Part shown: piece by piece, positions 1 through 6,592 of the stretch
Layout: each line of letters opens with the position of its first letter
Numbering within the stretch: the first letter of the stretch is position 1
Source: a virus
Direction: 5' to 3' (one strand)
Virus record (IMG/VR): IMGVR_UViG_3300032770_000011
Coordinates: 1-64,000 of that record
DNA: 64,000 bases
The notes under the pieces: generated by a model
What the model saw: only the letters and a program-made list of their open reading frames with translations
What the model was told of the DNA's origin: nothing
Databases searched by the model: none
Translations under genes and position numbers: made by a program

Positions 1-2
1 TG

Positions 3-107
3 GACGGCTTTTCATCGTGGGTCGAGATGCGCGACTGGTTCGAGAAAATGCACGGGCTACCATTCAGCGGGACGATGATCCGCTGGCTGGTCCCGTTGGA
101 ATCTTAG
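3..107 (+). CDS. C-terminal fragment of an unknown protein
   Basis: Open from the window edge to a TAG; only the last 34 residues are visible (ending in a Trp/Arg-rich segment, MIRWLVPLES). The frame is credible because the next gene starts 9 bp later with its Shine-Dalgarno (TAGGAG) overlapping this stop codon, the spacing seen throughout this operon. Function cannot be judged from the fragment. Confidence 0.5.
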   Translation, partial: DGFSSWVEMRDWFEKMHGLPFSGTMIRWLVPLES

Positions 108-116
108 GAGAATGTC

Positions 117-206
117 ATGCGCGGTTGGCGTCGTTTCTTGATCTGGCTTCCGGTCATTCTGCTTTCCGCAGCGGTGATCGTATCGAAATTCACAATTTTT
201 AATTAG
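117..206 (+). CDS. 29-aa single-span membrane peptide
   Basis: Short ORF with a strong ribosome site (AGGAGAATGTC) before the ATG. The product begins MRGWRRFLIW, then has a hydrophobic helix (LPVILLSAAVIV) and a short polar tail, so an N-in single-span membrane peptide is likely. It sits between two tightly spaced genes of the same operon. Family unknown. Confidence 0.6.
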   Translation: MRGWRRFLIWLPVILLSAAVIVSKFTIFN

Positions 207-215
207 GAGCCGGTC

Positions 216-437
216 ATGGCCGTATTTGGCGAGTTCTTCGACCGCATATTCAGCAACGATGCGAAGTGGGCTTCCCGTCCCTGGCATGAAGTCCCGCCAG
301 GATCACGCACACAAGAGCAGCGCGATGCTTGCGCTGCTTCTGGTTATCGGCCCTATATGCCGGTCAGCGGGGCCAATGGGGTGATCCATCCCGGACCATA
401 TTCCAAGAAAAGCGAAGGGAAGCGGGGACGCAAATGA
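216..437 (+). CDS. hypothetical 73-aa early protein
   Basis: Starts after a TTAGGAGCCGGTC ribosome site. The product is soluble, rich in Arg/Lys at the end (SKKSEGKRGRK) and has a Pro/Gly-rich middle. The stop overlaps the next start (ATGA), which indicates translational coupling. I do not recognise the family. Confidence 0.65.
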   Translation: MAVFGEFFDRIFSNDAKWASRPWHEVPPGSRTQEQRDACAASGYRPYMPVSGANGVIHPGPYSKKSEGKRGRK

Positions 438-613
438 CATTCAATCTCGCCATACTACAGGCTTCCAAGATCTGCGACGATCAAGCAACGGCTTTAGAGA
501 AATCCGGCACGAGTACCGACGCACAAGCTGCAGCGGAACTACGCCAAGCAGCTATCGCGATTAGAAGGCTGAAGCGGTCCCCGGAAAACCCTGAGCTAAG
601 GCCTACTCTCTAG
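434..613 (+). CDS. hypothetical 59-aa helical protein
   Basis: The start is taken at the ATG that overlaps the preceding stop by four bases, not at an upstream in-frame ATG that would overlap the previous gene by more than 100 bp. The product (MTFNLAILQASKICDDQ...) is mostly helical and Ala/Gln/Arg-rich, like small phage DNA-associated proteins, but no family is recognised. It is the last gene before a 590-bp non-coding region. Confidence 0.6.
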   Translation: MTFNLAILQASKICDDQATALEKSGTSTDAQAAAELRQAAIAIRRLKRSPENPELRPTL

Positions 614-646
614 GAAGCCTTAAAACGGCGCTATCTGCGGCCTCCT

Positions 647-766
647 AGGGGTTATAGCCCCTCCACCCCCTAAAACCGCTCTAGAGGCCTCTCTAGGGCC
701 TGGAAATAGGCCCTAAAACAGCCCTTTTACCGGCTGGACCCCCCCCTGAAATAGGCCCTATTTCAG
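647..766 (+). repeat. cluster of four short inverted repeats
   Basis: Within 120 bp of non-coding DNA there are four inverted repeats: AGGGG/CCCCT at 647-662, the perfect palindrome AGAGGCCTCT at 683-692, AGGGCCT/AGGCCCT at 695-714, and a near-perfect 21-bp palindrome at 746-766 with 10-bp arms CTGAAATAGG/CCTATTTCAG around one central base. A C7 run lies between the last two. None is followed by a T run, so they do not look like ordinary intrinsic terminators. They may be protein-binding sites, RNA structures or part of an origin. Confidence 0.6.
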
Positions 767-776
767 TCCCCACCCG

Positions 777-814
777 TAATCCGGCAAATACTCCTTGCGG
801 GTTTTGCCGAATTA
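777..814 (+). promoter_or_regulatory. inverted operator-like pair TAATCCGGCAAA / TTTGCCGAATTA
   Basis: TAATCCGGCAAA at 777-788 and its inverted near-copy TTTGCCGAATTA at 803-814 are separated by 14 bp. The right arm falls between the -35 and -10 elements of the promoter proposed here, as expected for a repressor or activator site. The same 12-mer recurs as a direct pair near 58.6 kb and once near 60.9 kb. Confidence 0.5.
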
Positions 815-825
815 GCGTATATATT
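795..825 (+). promoter_or_regulatory. sigma70-like promoter for the early operon
   Basis: TTGCGG, 17 bp, then TATATA (extended to TATATATT) reads as a host-type promoter pointing at the + strand genes from 1203 on. The implied transcript has an untranslated leader of about 370 nt, which contains at least one hairpin (GCGGG-TTACA-CCCGC). No ORF or tRNA could be supported between the promoter and 1203; that stretch is GC-rich and otherwise featureless to me. Confidence 0.5.
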
Positions 826-1202
826 GTGTGCCTGAGCGGCAAGCGCGGGTTACACCCCGCCCCCGGTTAGGTGGTTAGACAAAGGCAAAGCCTCAACGAA
901 GAACACGGGCCGCAGTAGCGAGAACCCGATATAAAAAGGCAGCCGGTGGTTTTAGCGGCGCGGAGTAGGCCTAGGCCGAAAGAGGCACCGTTTTAACCCG
1001 TACCAGCTAGCGAAGGCCCGCAACTAACAAAAGCGGAAGCGCGGGCGCGCAGCAGTAGCTAGCCGCCCAAGAACCGACTGTTCCAAATCGAGAAGAGAAA
1101 ACCAACACAGAGATTTGACGGTGCGTACGACACGGGGCCAACCAGCCACGTGAGAGTAAGTTTATAGACGAACCCAACAAACGAACATCATAGGAGACGG
1201 AA

Positions 1203-1517
1203 ATGAAGAAGCAAAAGATGACAGACCAGCAGCGTGCGGTTGTCGCAGCCCTTTTGGGCGTTTCAAATGCAGGCCAAGATATGCTCTTCCGTGGGAGGCA
1301 TCCAAGTTTCACACCGGAAAAAATCAAGAAGATGCTAGGCGCATCTGTTGATTCCGTTACTTACAACTTTGTATCAGGCTTATGCGAAGACGAGGCGATG
1401 CTCGATATGTTCGTCTCCGAAGCAAAGTCTTGGTACAAAAATCTTCGCAATCATTCTTTGGCAGACCTCAAGAGAGTGCACAAGGACTACGTGCCATTCT
1501 TTGAGGCTTTGGAATAG
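1203..1517 (+). CDS. hypothetical 104-aa early protein
   Basis: Preceded by the leader ACATCATAGGAGACGGAA shared with several genes downstream. The product starts MKKQKMTDQQRAVVAALLGV and is helical and charged, without membrane segments or Cys clusters. First gene after the long leader, so probably made early. No family recognised. Confidence 0.7.
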   Translation: MKKQKMTDQQRAVVAALLGVSNAGQDMLFRGRHPSFTPEKIKKMLGASVDSVTYNFVSGLCEDEAMLDMFVSEAKSWYKNLRNHSLADLKRVHKDYVPFFEALE

Positions 1518-1520
1518 TGA

Positions 1521-1559
1521 AACGGGGCTAGTCCCCGTTCGTACGGGATGACCCCCGTA
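1521..1559 (+). repeat. tandem hairpins after the first early gene
   Basis: Two adjacent hairpins follow the stop codon: AACGGGG-CTAGT-CCCCGTT (1521-1539) and TACGGG-N6-CCCGTA (1542-1559). Neither has a T run, so they look more like mRNA processing or attenuation structures than terminators. Confidence 0.5.
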
Positions 1560-1620
1560 TGATCAAGCAACTCGGCTCCGGTCTTCCGTGGGGCAAGGTT
1601 GTGGATTGCGGAGAGTAGCT

Positions 1621-1788
1621 ATGCTGAAGCAGACAGGCCGCACCGTTTACGACATGCGCGACCCTGATAAGGTCAGGGGTCGCGTTATCACCGAAGGTGA
1701 CGAAGTCTCGGAAGTAAAATGGGACGACGGCTCCGTCACCTTCACCACCAACGAGTATCTGCGTACCATTCGACCGACAAGATCATAG
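1621..1788 (+). CDS. hypothetical 55-aa protein, beta-rich
   Basis: The start is the ATG behind GGAGAGTAGCT; an in-frame ATG 33 bp upstream lacks a ribosome site. The product resembles a small beta-barrel (RGRVITEGDEVSEVKWDDGS), the pattern of tiny phage proteins of the SH3/KOW type, but this is only a visual impression. The next gene follows behind another CATAGGAGA leader. Confidence 0.65.
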   Translation: MLKQTGRTVYDMRDPDKVRGRVITEGDEVSEVKWDDGSVTFTTNEYLRTIRPTRS

Positions 1789-1798
1789 GAGACTGAAA

Positions 1799-1960
1799 AT
1801 GGACCACATCTTTGTAGTGCGTGTACAAGACTGGCTTGGGCACTACATCTCATTCTCTCACCATAAGTCCAAGCAGAAGGCGGAAGAGGCTGTAAAAACG
1901 GCCAATGAAAAGTACGCAACTACGTCTGCATACGTAGACGAAGTTCGGCTGGAAGAGTAG
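1799..1960 (+). CDS. hypothetical 53-aa protein
   Basis: ATG behind GATCATAGGAGACTGAAA, the shared leader. The product (MDHIFVVRVQDWLGHYISFS... ending in EVRLEE) has a beta strand followed by a Lys-rich helix. The strong ribosome site and its fit between two neighbours support it. Function unknown. Confidence 0.65.
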   Translation: MDHIFVVRVQDWLGHYISFSHHKSKQKAEEAVKTANEKYATTSAYVDEVRLEE

Positions 1961-1971
1961 GGGAGGCTCCA

Positions 1972-2295
1972 ATGCCTGAACATTATCCTCTCCCGCAACA
2001 GCGCCCGAAGCTGAAACTGGTTCGAGAAGACGACCCGGAATTCGGCGGTACTCTACAGGAATTCGAGGACCGCATATTCCGTGATGCCCAGTTCTTCTTC
2101 GTGGTGCGCTTCGGTACCCACAATGGCTCGGAATGCCAGACGACGAGTAGCTTTCCGGTGGCGCTATATCTGGCGCACCAGAAGCCCCGCACGCTGCTCT
2201 ATGTCATTTCGCACAGCGGCAGGGCCTTCTGCATGAGTCACCATGACTACGCCCGTTATGCGCAGTTGTGGCTGGAGAAGGGGAGCGCTACATGA
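1972..2295 (+). CDS. hypothetical 107-aa protein
   Basis: Ribosome site GGGAGGCTCCA before the ATG. A soluble, aromatic-rich alpha/beta protein (FFFVVRFGTHNGSECQTT, LLYVISHSGRAFCMSHHDYA). The stop overlaps the next start (ATGA). I do not recognise a family. Confidence 0.7.
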   Translation: MPEHYPLPQQRPKLKLVREDDPEFGGTLQEFEDRIFRDAQFFFVVRFGTHNGSECQTTSSFPVALYLAHQKPRTLLYVISHSGRAFCMSHHDYARYAQLWLEKGSAT

Positions 2296-2405
2296 GCCTA
2301 GGACACAAACTCCTCTACGCCTTCACCTGGCTACTCGCCATTAGTGGTTCACTCGTACTGGTGGCAGTAGTCTTCGCAACAAATTCCGGCTTGCTTCGCT
2401 GGTAA
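2292..2405 (+). CDS. 37-aa single-span membrane peptide
   Basis: Starts inside the previous stop codon (ATGA). The product is almost entirely one hydrophobic helix (LLYAFTWLLAISGSLVLVAV) followed by a short polar tail. One of several tiny membrane peptides in this early operon; role unknown. Confidence 0.6.
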   Translation: MSLGHKLLYAFTWLLAISGSLVLVAVVFATNSGLLRW

Positions 2406-2433
2406 TAATTCAAAACATCATAGGAGAATTCAA

Positions 2434-3318
2434 ATGGCAATCCGAATAGAAGTCAGAAATCAGGCAGAATTTGATGCTTGCATCAAAGCTGGGAATATTG
2501 CTGTCGTTATCAATTGTAGCGTCGTAGCCAGGGAGAACTCTAGCGTCGAAGCCTGGGGGAACTCTAGCGTCGTAGCCAGGGAGAACTCTAGCGTCGAAGC
2601 CTGGGGGAACTCTAGCGTCGTAGCCTGGGGGAACTCTAGCGTCGAAGCCTGGGGGAACTCTAGCGTCGTAGCCTGGGAGAACTCTAGCGTCGTAGCCTGG
2701 GGGAACTCTAGCGTCGTAGCCTGGGGGAACTCTAGCGTCGTAGCCTGGGAGAACTCTAGCGTCGTAGCCTGGGGGAACTCTAGCGTCGTAGCCAGGGAGA
2801 ACTCTAGCGTCGTAGCCTGGGGGCTTGCCTTTATCCGGTGGTTCTCGTGCCTTAAGATCAAGGCATCTTTACAAGTTATCATCGCTAAAATCGGCGATGC
2901 TCCCGGTACCCAAGAAGGTGGTCGGATACTTCAATGCAATCTTCCCACAACACCAGCGGAGTGGTGTGAATTCTACGGCATCGAAGTCGCCGACGGTATC
3001 GCTATTCTATACAAGGCCGTCGATGATGACTACTCAACGCACAACGCCCGGCCTAAAAGCATCTTCTACACACCTGGCAATACCCCGTCAGCACCGGACT
3101 GGGATGGCGGTTTGGCTGAATGTGGTGGTGGGCTGCACTTCTCGCCTTCTACGCAAATGGCGCTAAGTTTCAATTCTTCGGCCAAGAAGTTTGTTGGCTG
3201 TCCAGTACGGGTAGAAGACATCGTCGTTCATCCAAAAGGCCAATACCCTGAGAAGGTAAAGGCCAAAGGATGTACCGCACCCGTCTTCGAAGTCAATCGG
3301 AAAGGGGAACGGCTATGA
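2434..3318 (+). CDS. octapeptide-repeat protein with conserved C-terminal domain
   Basis: 294 aa behind the leader ACATCATAGGAGAATTCAA. Residues 1-27 are a short non-repetitive cap, 28-131 are 13 copies of an octapeptide (SVVAWGNS and variants with E/V, W/R and G/E swaps), and about 165-294 form a globular domain with conserved-looking Gly, Trp and Cys positions (GGGLHFSP, VGCPVRVEDIVVHP). Short repeats with regular Val and Ser commonly fold as beta-helices. The C-terminal part resembles a domain (DUF7666-type, from memory) found behind similar repeats in phages and bacteria. The stop overlaps the next gene by ATGA. Biochemical role unknown. Confidence 0.75.
   Translation: MAIRIEVRNQAEFDACIKAGNIAVVINCSVVARENSSVEAWGNSSVVARENSSVEAWGNSSVVAWGNSSVEAWGNSSVVAWENSSVVAWGNSSVVAWGNSSVVAWENSSVVAWGNSSVVARENSSVVAWGLAFIRWFSCLKIKASLQVIIAKIGDAPGTQEGGRILQCNLPTTPAEWCEFYGIEVADGIAILYKAVDDDYSTHNARPKSIFYTPGNTPSAPDWDGGLAECGGGLHFSPSTQMALSFNSSAKKFVGCPVRVEDIVVHPKGQYPEKVKAKGCTAPVFEVNRKGERL
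2515..2823 (+). repeat. 24-bp in-frame tandem repeat array, 13 units
   Basis: Thirteen head-to-tail units of 24 bp (core AACTCTAGCGTCGTAGCC plus six variable bases). Variation is confined to a few positions: GTA/GAA, CTGG/CAGG and GGGG/GGAG, giving V/E, W/R and G/E alternation. The DNA conservation is stronger than the encoded fold needs, which points to recent unit expansion or homogenisation. Confidence 0.9.
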
Positions 3319-3407
3319 TCAAATCCCTCGTCGAGGAATCCCTCGCATTAGTCGCTCTCGGCCTATTTGCCGCGATGCTACTCGTCTGGGCAGCGGTGCT
3401 CTCGTGA
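3315..3407 (+). CDS. 30-aa single-span membrane peptide
   Basis: Overlaps the preceding stop by ATGA. The product MIKSLVEESLALVALGLFAA... is one amphipathic turn followed by a strongly hydrophobic helix. Supported by coupling to the repeat protein and by similarity in style to the other tiny membrane peptides of the operon. Function unknown. Confidence 0.5.
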   Translation: MIKSLVEESLALVALGLFAAMLLVWAAVLS

Positions 3408-3429
3408 TGCACTCTGTCCGTATATCTAT

Positions 3430-3509
3430 GCCTTGCCTTGCTCGGGTGCGGTGTGGTTGGGTACTCCTGGGCGGTGTTGGGCTCGGTCTGGTCAGGTATG
3501 GCATGGCTA
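3430..3509 (+). repeat. 5-bp periodic GGYNN tract (about 16 units)
   Basis: The intergenic DNA can be cut into consecutive pentamers that nearly all begin GGT or GGC (for example GGTGC GGTGT GGTTG, then GGTCT GGTCA GGTAT GGCAT). The last two bases of each pentamer vary freely. It ends just before the ribosome site of the gene at 3537. A second tract of the same design lies at 4890-4944. Confidence 0.8.
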
Positions 3510-3536
3510 CTCAAATAGCCAAAGGAGAAAAATAAC

Positions 3537-3728
3537 ATGACGTTACACAGTGTACGCTTCTACCGCTCAACAACGGAACCTGGGGTTTACCACGCCACGT
3601 GCTCTTGCGGCTGGGCAATGAGCGGGGACCTGCAAGAACTTCAGACCCGTGCTGCAACCCACGATCTGGACGAAATCCGAGAGCCGCCACTGCGGAAGGA
3701 AGGTTTCGTTTCCGGATTGCCGGACTGA
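3537..3728 (+). CDS. hypothetical 63-aa protein with CSCGW motif
   Basis: Ribosome site AAAGGAGAAAAATAAC before the ATG. The segment YHATCSCGWAMSGD followed by THD is typical of small single-Cys-pair proteins common in phages; there are too few ligands for a full zinc ribbon unless His residues take part. It sits directly behind the GGYNN tract. Confidence 0.7.
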   Translation: MTLHSVRFYRSTTEPGVYHATCSCGWAMSGDLQELQTRAATHDLDEIREPPLRKEGFVSGLPD

Positions 3729-3746
3729 AAACATAGGAGAATGAAA

Positions 3747-3977
3747 ATGAACAAGCAGCGGAGAAAGGACCTGCGCGTAGCGTGGGATCACCTTGAAAGG
3801 GCGAAGGAGATCATCGAGACTGCCCAAAGCGAGGAGCAGGACTCTTTCGATAATCTCCCCGAAAATATGCAAGGTGGTGACCAGGGACAAAAGCTGGAAG
3901 AGAACGTGGACGCTCTACAAACCGCCTTCGATTCGTGCGAGGAAGCTTTATCCTCACTTGAAGTTCTAGTAGAGTAA
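3747..3977 (+). CDS. hypothetical 76-aa acidic helical protein
   Basis: Of two nearby ATGs, the second is chosen because AGGAGA lies 6 bp before it and touches the first. The product is a helical hairpin, acidic, with the segment SFDNLPENMQ between two heptad-like helices. I recall similar small phage and plasmid proteins of unknown role (AWDHLERA... DNLPE... SLEVL), but no function is known to me. Confidence 0.7.
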   Translation: MNKQRRKDLRVAWDHLERAKEIIETAQSEEQDSFDNLPENMQGGDQGQKLEENVDALQTAFDSCEEALSSLEVLVE

Positions 3978-4094
3978 ACAGCTTGGCTAAGTTGACGGCC
4001 TGGGCGAGCGGAAACGCTCTCTCCTATGCAGGAGCCTGGCGGGGACCCTGATAAAGTCAACATCCCCGCTACCTAATTTATGGAGTACCTTCAA

Positions 4095-4415
4095 ATGGAA
4101 AAGTCTTGGTTCATCTATAAGCTCAGTAATCTTTCTCTGCACGGCTGGCGTTCCTTTGGCGTAAAGCACGAGCAAATCAAAGACAACCGTGATATTTCTG
4201 CTCTTGCCCGCGCAGTAAAGTTATTGGAGGACTGCTTTCCTGAAATTGATTGGTTTAATCAGTACCACGAGTTTTGGGTTTTGGAGTGTCCGTGCGAGCA
4301 GCCTTTTGTTTGCGTCCGCCCTAATACAAACCCTTATGAAGCCGGTTACATTGTGTCGCCAATTAAACTTTCCTACCTCCCTACAGACGAAGTTTGGGAG
4401 AGAAAGTCCAAGTGA
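4095..4415 (+). CDS. hypothetical 106-aa protein
   Basis: The start is the ATG 9 bp after GGAG, not the in-frame ATG 15 bp upstream, which overlaps that GGAG. A soluble protein with many aromatics and three Cys (WVLECPCEQPFVCVRP). The stop overlaps the GTG start of the RuvC-like gene (GTGA), so the two are coupled; a helper role in recombination is possible but unproven. Confidence 0.65.
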   Translation: MEKSWFIYKLSNLSLHGWRSFGVKHEQIKDNRDISALARAVKLLEDCFPEIDWFNQYHEFWVLECPCEQPFVCVRPNTNPYEAGYIVSPIKLSYLPTDEVWERKSK

Positions 4416-4849
4416 AGATCATTGCCTTCGATCTCGGTAAACATTTTGCCTGGGCACACAACGCCCCGTACACCTGCGGCTATGTCGAACTGCAGGGCGT
4501 CAGAGCACACCGCTTCTGTCAGCTAATGAATTACCTACTCAAGCTGAAAGAGTTGAGGACTGCAGAAGTTGCCATATTTGAGTGCCCCTTTGCACGGGGG
4601 AGGGACGCAACAAGGTCTTTGTGGGGCTATGCCGGAGTCATCGAGGCCTGCGCTACAAAGTTGGGGTTGCCTGTGCTCGATGCAGCAACCCCCACAATAA
4701 AAGCCTTCGCAGCCAACCATGGAAAAGCACCAAAAAATGACATGATGAAAGCTGCTAAAACTATGGGCTATAGAGGCTCGAACGAACACGAAGCCGATGC
4801 TTGGTGCTTATTAAAATTTGCCGAATCTACTCTTGAACGTGTTACTTAG
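4412..4849 (+). CDS. RuvC-like Holliday junction resolvase / phage RNase H-fold nuclease
   Basis: 145 aa. Start is a GTG overlapping the preceding stop, with GGGAG 10 bp upstream; an ATG 18 bp earlier is possible. The acidic residues expected of RuvC-type nucleases are in place: VKIIAFDLGK near the N-terminus (first Asp), AIFECPF in the middle (Glu) and HEADAWCLL near the C-terminus (final Asp). Length fits the 140-180 aa of phage RuvC homologues. Expected to cut branched DNA intermediates. Followed by SbcD and SbcC homologues, so it belongs to a replication/recombination block. Confidence 0.8.
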   Translation: MKIIAFDLGKHFAWAHNAPYTCGYVELQGVRAHRFCQLMNYLLKLKELRTAEVAIFECPFARGRDATRSLWGYAGVIEACATKLGLPVLDAATPTIKAFAANHGKAPKNDMMKAAKTMGYRGSNEHEADAWCLLKFAESTLERVT

Positions 4850-4889
4850 AGTATGTAGACTTATTGTGGTGTGGTTCGATCGGCGCGCC

Positions 4890-4944
4890 GGTCTGGTGCG
4901 GTAATCTGGGGTGTGCTTCGGCTAGCTACGGCATGGCAAGGTTT
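4890..4944 (+). repeat. second GGYNN 5-bp periodic tract (11 units)
   Basis: Pentamers GGTCT GGTGC GGTAA, then GGTGT, GGCTA, GGCAT GGCAA GGTTT run without a phase break for 55 bp, ending 33 bp before the next start codon. It shares GGTCTGGT and GGCATGGC with the tract at 3430-3509. The rest of the 127-bp gap holds no supported gene. Confidence 0.75.
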
Positions 4945-4976
4945 CTCATAGTTAGAGAAACTTAAGGAGATAATAA

Positions 4977-5582
4977 ATGGAACGGAAAGCATTGCGAATT
5001 GTTGAACCAACTAACGGCGCAGAAGAAACAATAGGCTATTCAGAGCCATACACTGTAACTGTAACAATCGAGGGTTCTGCTGATTTACTGTTCCACCGTT
5101 GGAATGCGGAAGCTATTGAAGCAAAGTCAAAGACCAGCAAAAACAGTAAAGGTAGAACTACCGATGACGTAGAAACCTACGTCTACCGTGATGAGTACAA
5201 CAATATCTGTATTCCGGGGCCGTACCTTCGGGGTGCTATTATTGGTGCAGCAAAGTTCCGCCAAGACCCGCGCTCCCCCAGAAAATCTGCAATGGATTTG
5301 TACAAAGCCGGGGTGGTTGTCCCTACTCTACTTGCGTCGTTGGGCGTGAAGAAGTGGGACTACTTAGACAAGCGTCGCGTCACAATTCAACGTAACGGGA
5401 TCAATCGTACCCGCCCAGCCATGAAGGTCGGTTGGAAAGCTACCTTTGAAATCATGGTTATGTTGCCAGAATATATTGATCGTATTGCGCTTCGAGAAAC
5501 AATTGAGGCTGCGGGACGGCTTGTTGGTGTCGGAGACTTCCGACCTACTTATGGACGCTTTGGTATTATCAAATTCAAATGA
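4977..5582 (+). CDS. conserved phage protein with RAMP-like features, in recombination operon
   Basis: 201 aa behind TTAAGGAGATAATAA. Not assignable by a named domain, but two segments resemble the ferredoxin-like RAMP (Cas7-type) proteins: ICIPGPYLRGAIIGAAK resembles the 'IPGSSLRG' signature, and the C-terminal GRLVGVGDFRPTYGRF resembles the terminal glycine-rich loop. The central DPRSPRK and RRVTIQRNGINR segments are strongly basic, so nucleic-acid binding is likely. Its stop overlaps the SbcD start (ATGA), tying it to DNA end processing. An unrelated single-strand-binding or annealing protein is the main alternative. Confidence 0.6.
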   Translation: MERKALRIVEPTNGAEETIGYSEPYTVTVTIEGSADLLFHRWNAEAIEAKSKTSKNSKGRTTDDVETYVYRDEYNNICIPGPYLRGAIIGAAKFRQDPRSPRKSAMDLYKAGVVVPTLLASLGVKKWDYLDKRRVTIQRNGINRTRPAMKVGWKATFEIMVMLPEYIDRIALRETIEAAGRLVGVGDFRPTYGRFGIIKFK

Positions 5583-6592
5583 CTGTCATCATCACCGCCG
5601 ACCTTCACGTCTCCGAAAACCCCCGCGATGAATATCGCTGGCGCTGGCTGGAAAAGTTGCCGCAGTTATTGCGCAAGGAGAAGGCAGAATTTCTGCTGAT
5701 ACTTGGTGACCTCACGGAGGCGAAATACGGACACTCTGCCTCCCTCGTCAACCGCCTTGTCAGTATCCTCCATAACGTGGCGGCGGTTTGCCCGATTGTG
5801 ATCCTCTGTGGCAACCATGACTCACTTTTAGGGGAGGAGGCCTTCTTCGGCTTTACAGGCCTGTTAGAGCGTGTTTCCTGGGTTAGCCGCCCCACACCCC
5901 TAGCTTCTCTCAAAAACGTGCCAGGATCGGTCTCTAGCCAATTACAGGCCATATTTATTCCCTATAGTGGGAAACCGGAGCGAGACTGGGCGGATATTGA
6001 CTTTTCGGAGTATGATATCGCCTTCGCGCATCAATGTTTTGCCGGAGCGACATCGGATTCCGGCTTCAAGCTGAAAGGTGTTTCTCTCAGTCTCTTCCCA
6101 GGAGACTTGCAGATCATCGCTGGAGACATTCACACGCCACAAGAATTCGGCAACCTCATCTACGTGGGGTCGCCCTTCAGGATCGACTTTGGTGACAGTT
6201 TCCAGCCGAGGTACTTGCGCCTGACCGGCAACAAGATTGAATCTGTTCCCTGTGAAGGGCCACAGAAGCAGGTGGTCGAAGCAGGCAATGTGAAAGAACT
6301 TACCGAGTTGCGGGGGCTGGCTGAAGGAGACATTCTGCAGGTACGTATTTGCATCAAGGCAGACGAGTACTCAAAATGGGGTGAGACTGTTGCCGCCGTG
6401 AAAGCGTGGGGTGCGAAGAAAGGCTTCGTAGTTGACGCCGTACGCCCTATCATCGGCAGCAAGACCAAGAGTATGGCTAAGGTGAGCAAGGCTCCTACCA
6501 AGAGCGACGCCGATTTGATCAAGGATTATGCGGCGGCACGGGGCGTAGGCGAGGATACCCTCAAAACGGGATTGAATATTCTTGCGTCTTGA
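5579..6592 (+). CDS. sbcD-like: SbcD/Mre11-type DNA repair exonuclease subunit
   Basis: 337 aa calcineurin-like phosphoesterase. The metal-binding motifs appear in order: ADLHVSE (D-x-H) near residue 7, ILGDLTE near 42, LCGNHDS near 80, AHQCF near 149 and GDIHTPQ near 182. With its SbcC partner it should form a nuclease that trims blocked or hairpinned DNA ends, like T4 gp47. The start overlaps the upstream gene by ATGA and the 3' end overlaps the SbcC-like start. The C-terminal 80 residues are Lys/Ala-rich and probably contact the partner. Confidence 0.88.
   Translation: MTVIITADLHVSENPRDEYRWRWLEKLPQLLRKEKAEFLLILGDLTEAKYGHSASLVNRLVSILHNVAAVCPIVILCGNHDSLLGEEAFFGFTGLLERVSWVSRPTPLASLKNVPGSVSSQLQAIFIPYSGKPERDWADIDFSEYDIAFAHQCFAGATSDSGFKLKGVSLSLFPGDLQIIAGDIHTPQEFGNLIYVGSPFRIDFGDSFQPRYLRLTGNKIESVPCEGPQKQVVEAGNVKELTELRGLAEGDILQVRICIKADEYSKWGETVAAVKAWGAKKGFVVDAVRPIIGSKTKSMAKVSKAPTKSDADLIKDYAAARGVGEDTLKTGLNILAS

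Noticed and set aside
840-1200. tRNA or small RNA gene in the leader
   Set aside because: No T-arm consensus or cloverleaf could be assembled; only a single short hairpin is visible.
2460-2882. 140-codon antisense frame over the 24-bp repeat
   Set aside because: Antisense reading of the octapeptide array, without a ribosome site; explained by repeat periodicity.
3407-3535. A 42-codon frame (MHSVRISMPCLARV...) over the GGYNN tract
   Set aside because: It overlaps the 5-bp periodic repeat, has no ribosome site, and its composition reflects the repeat rather than a protein.
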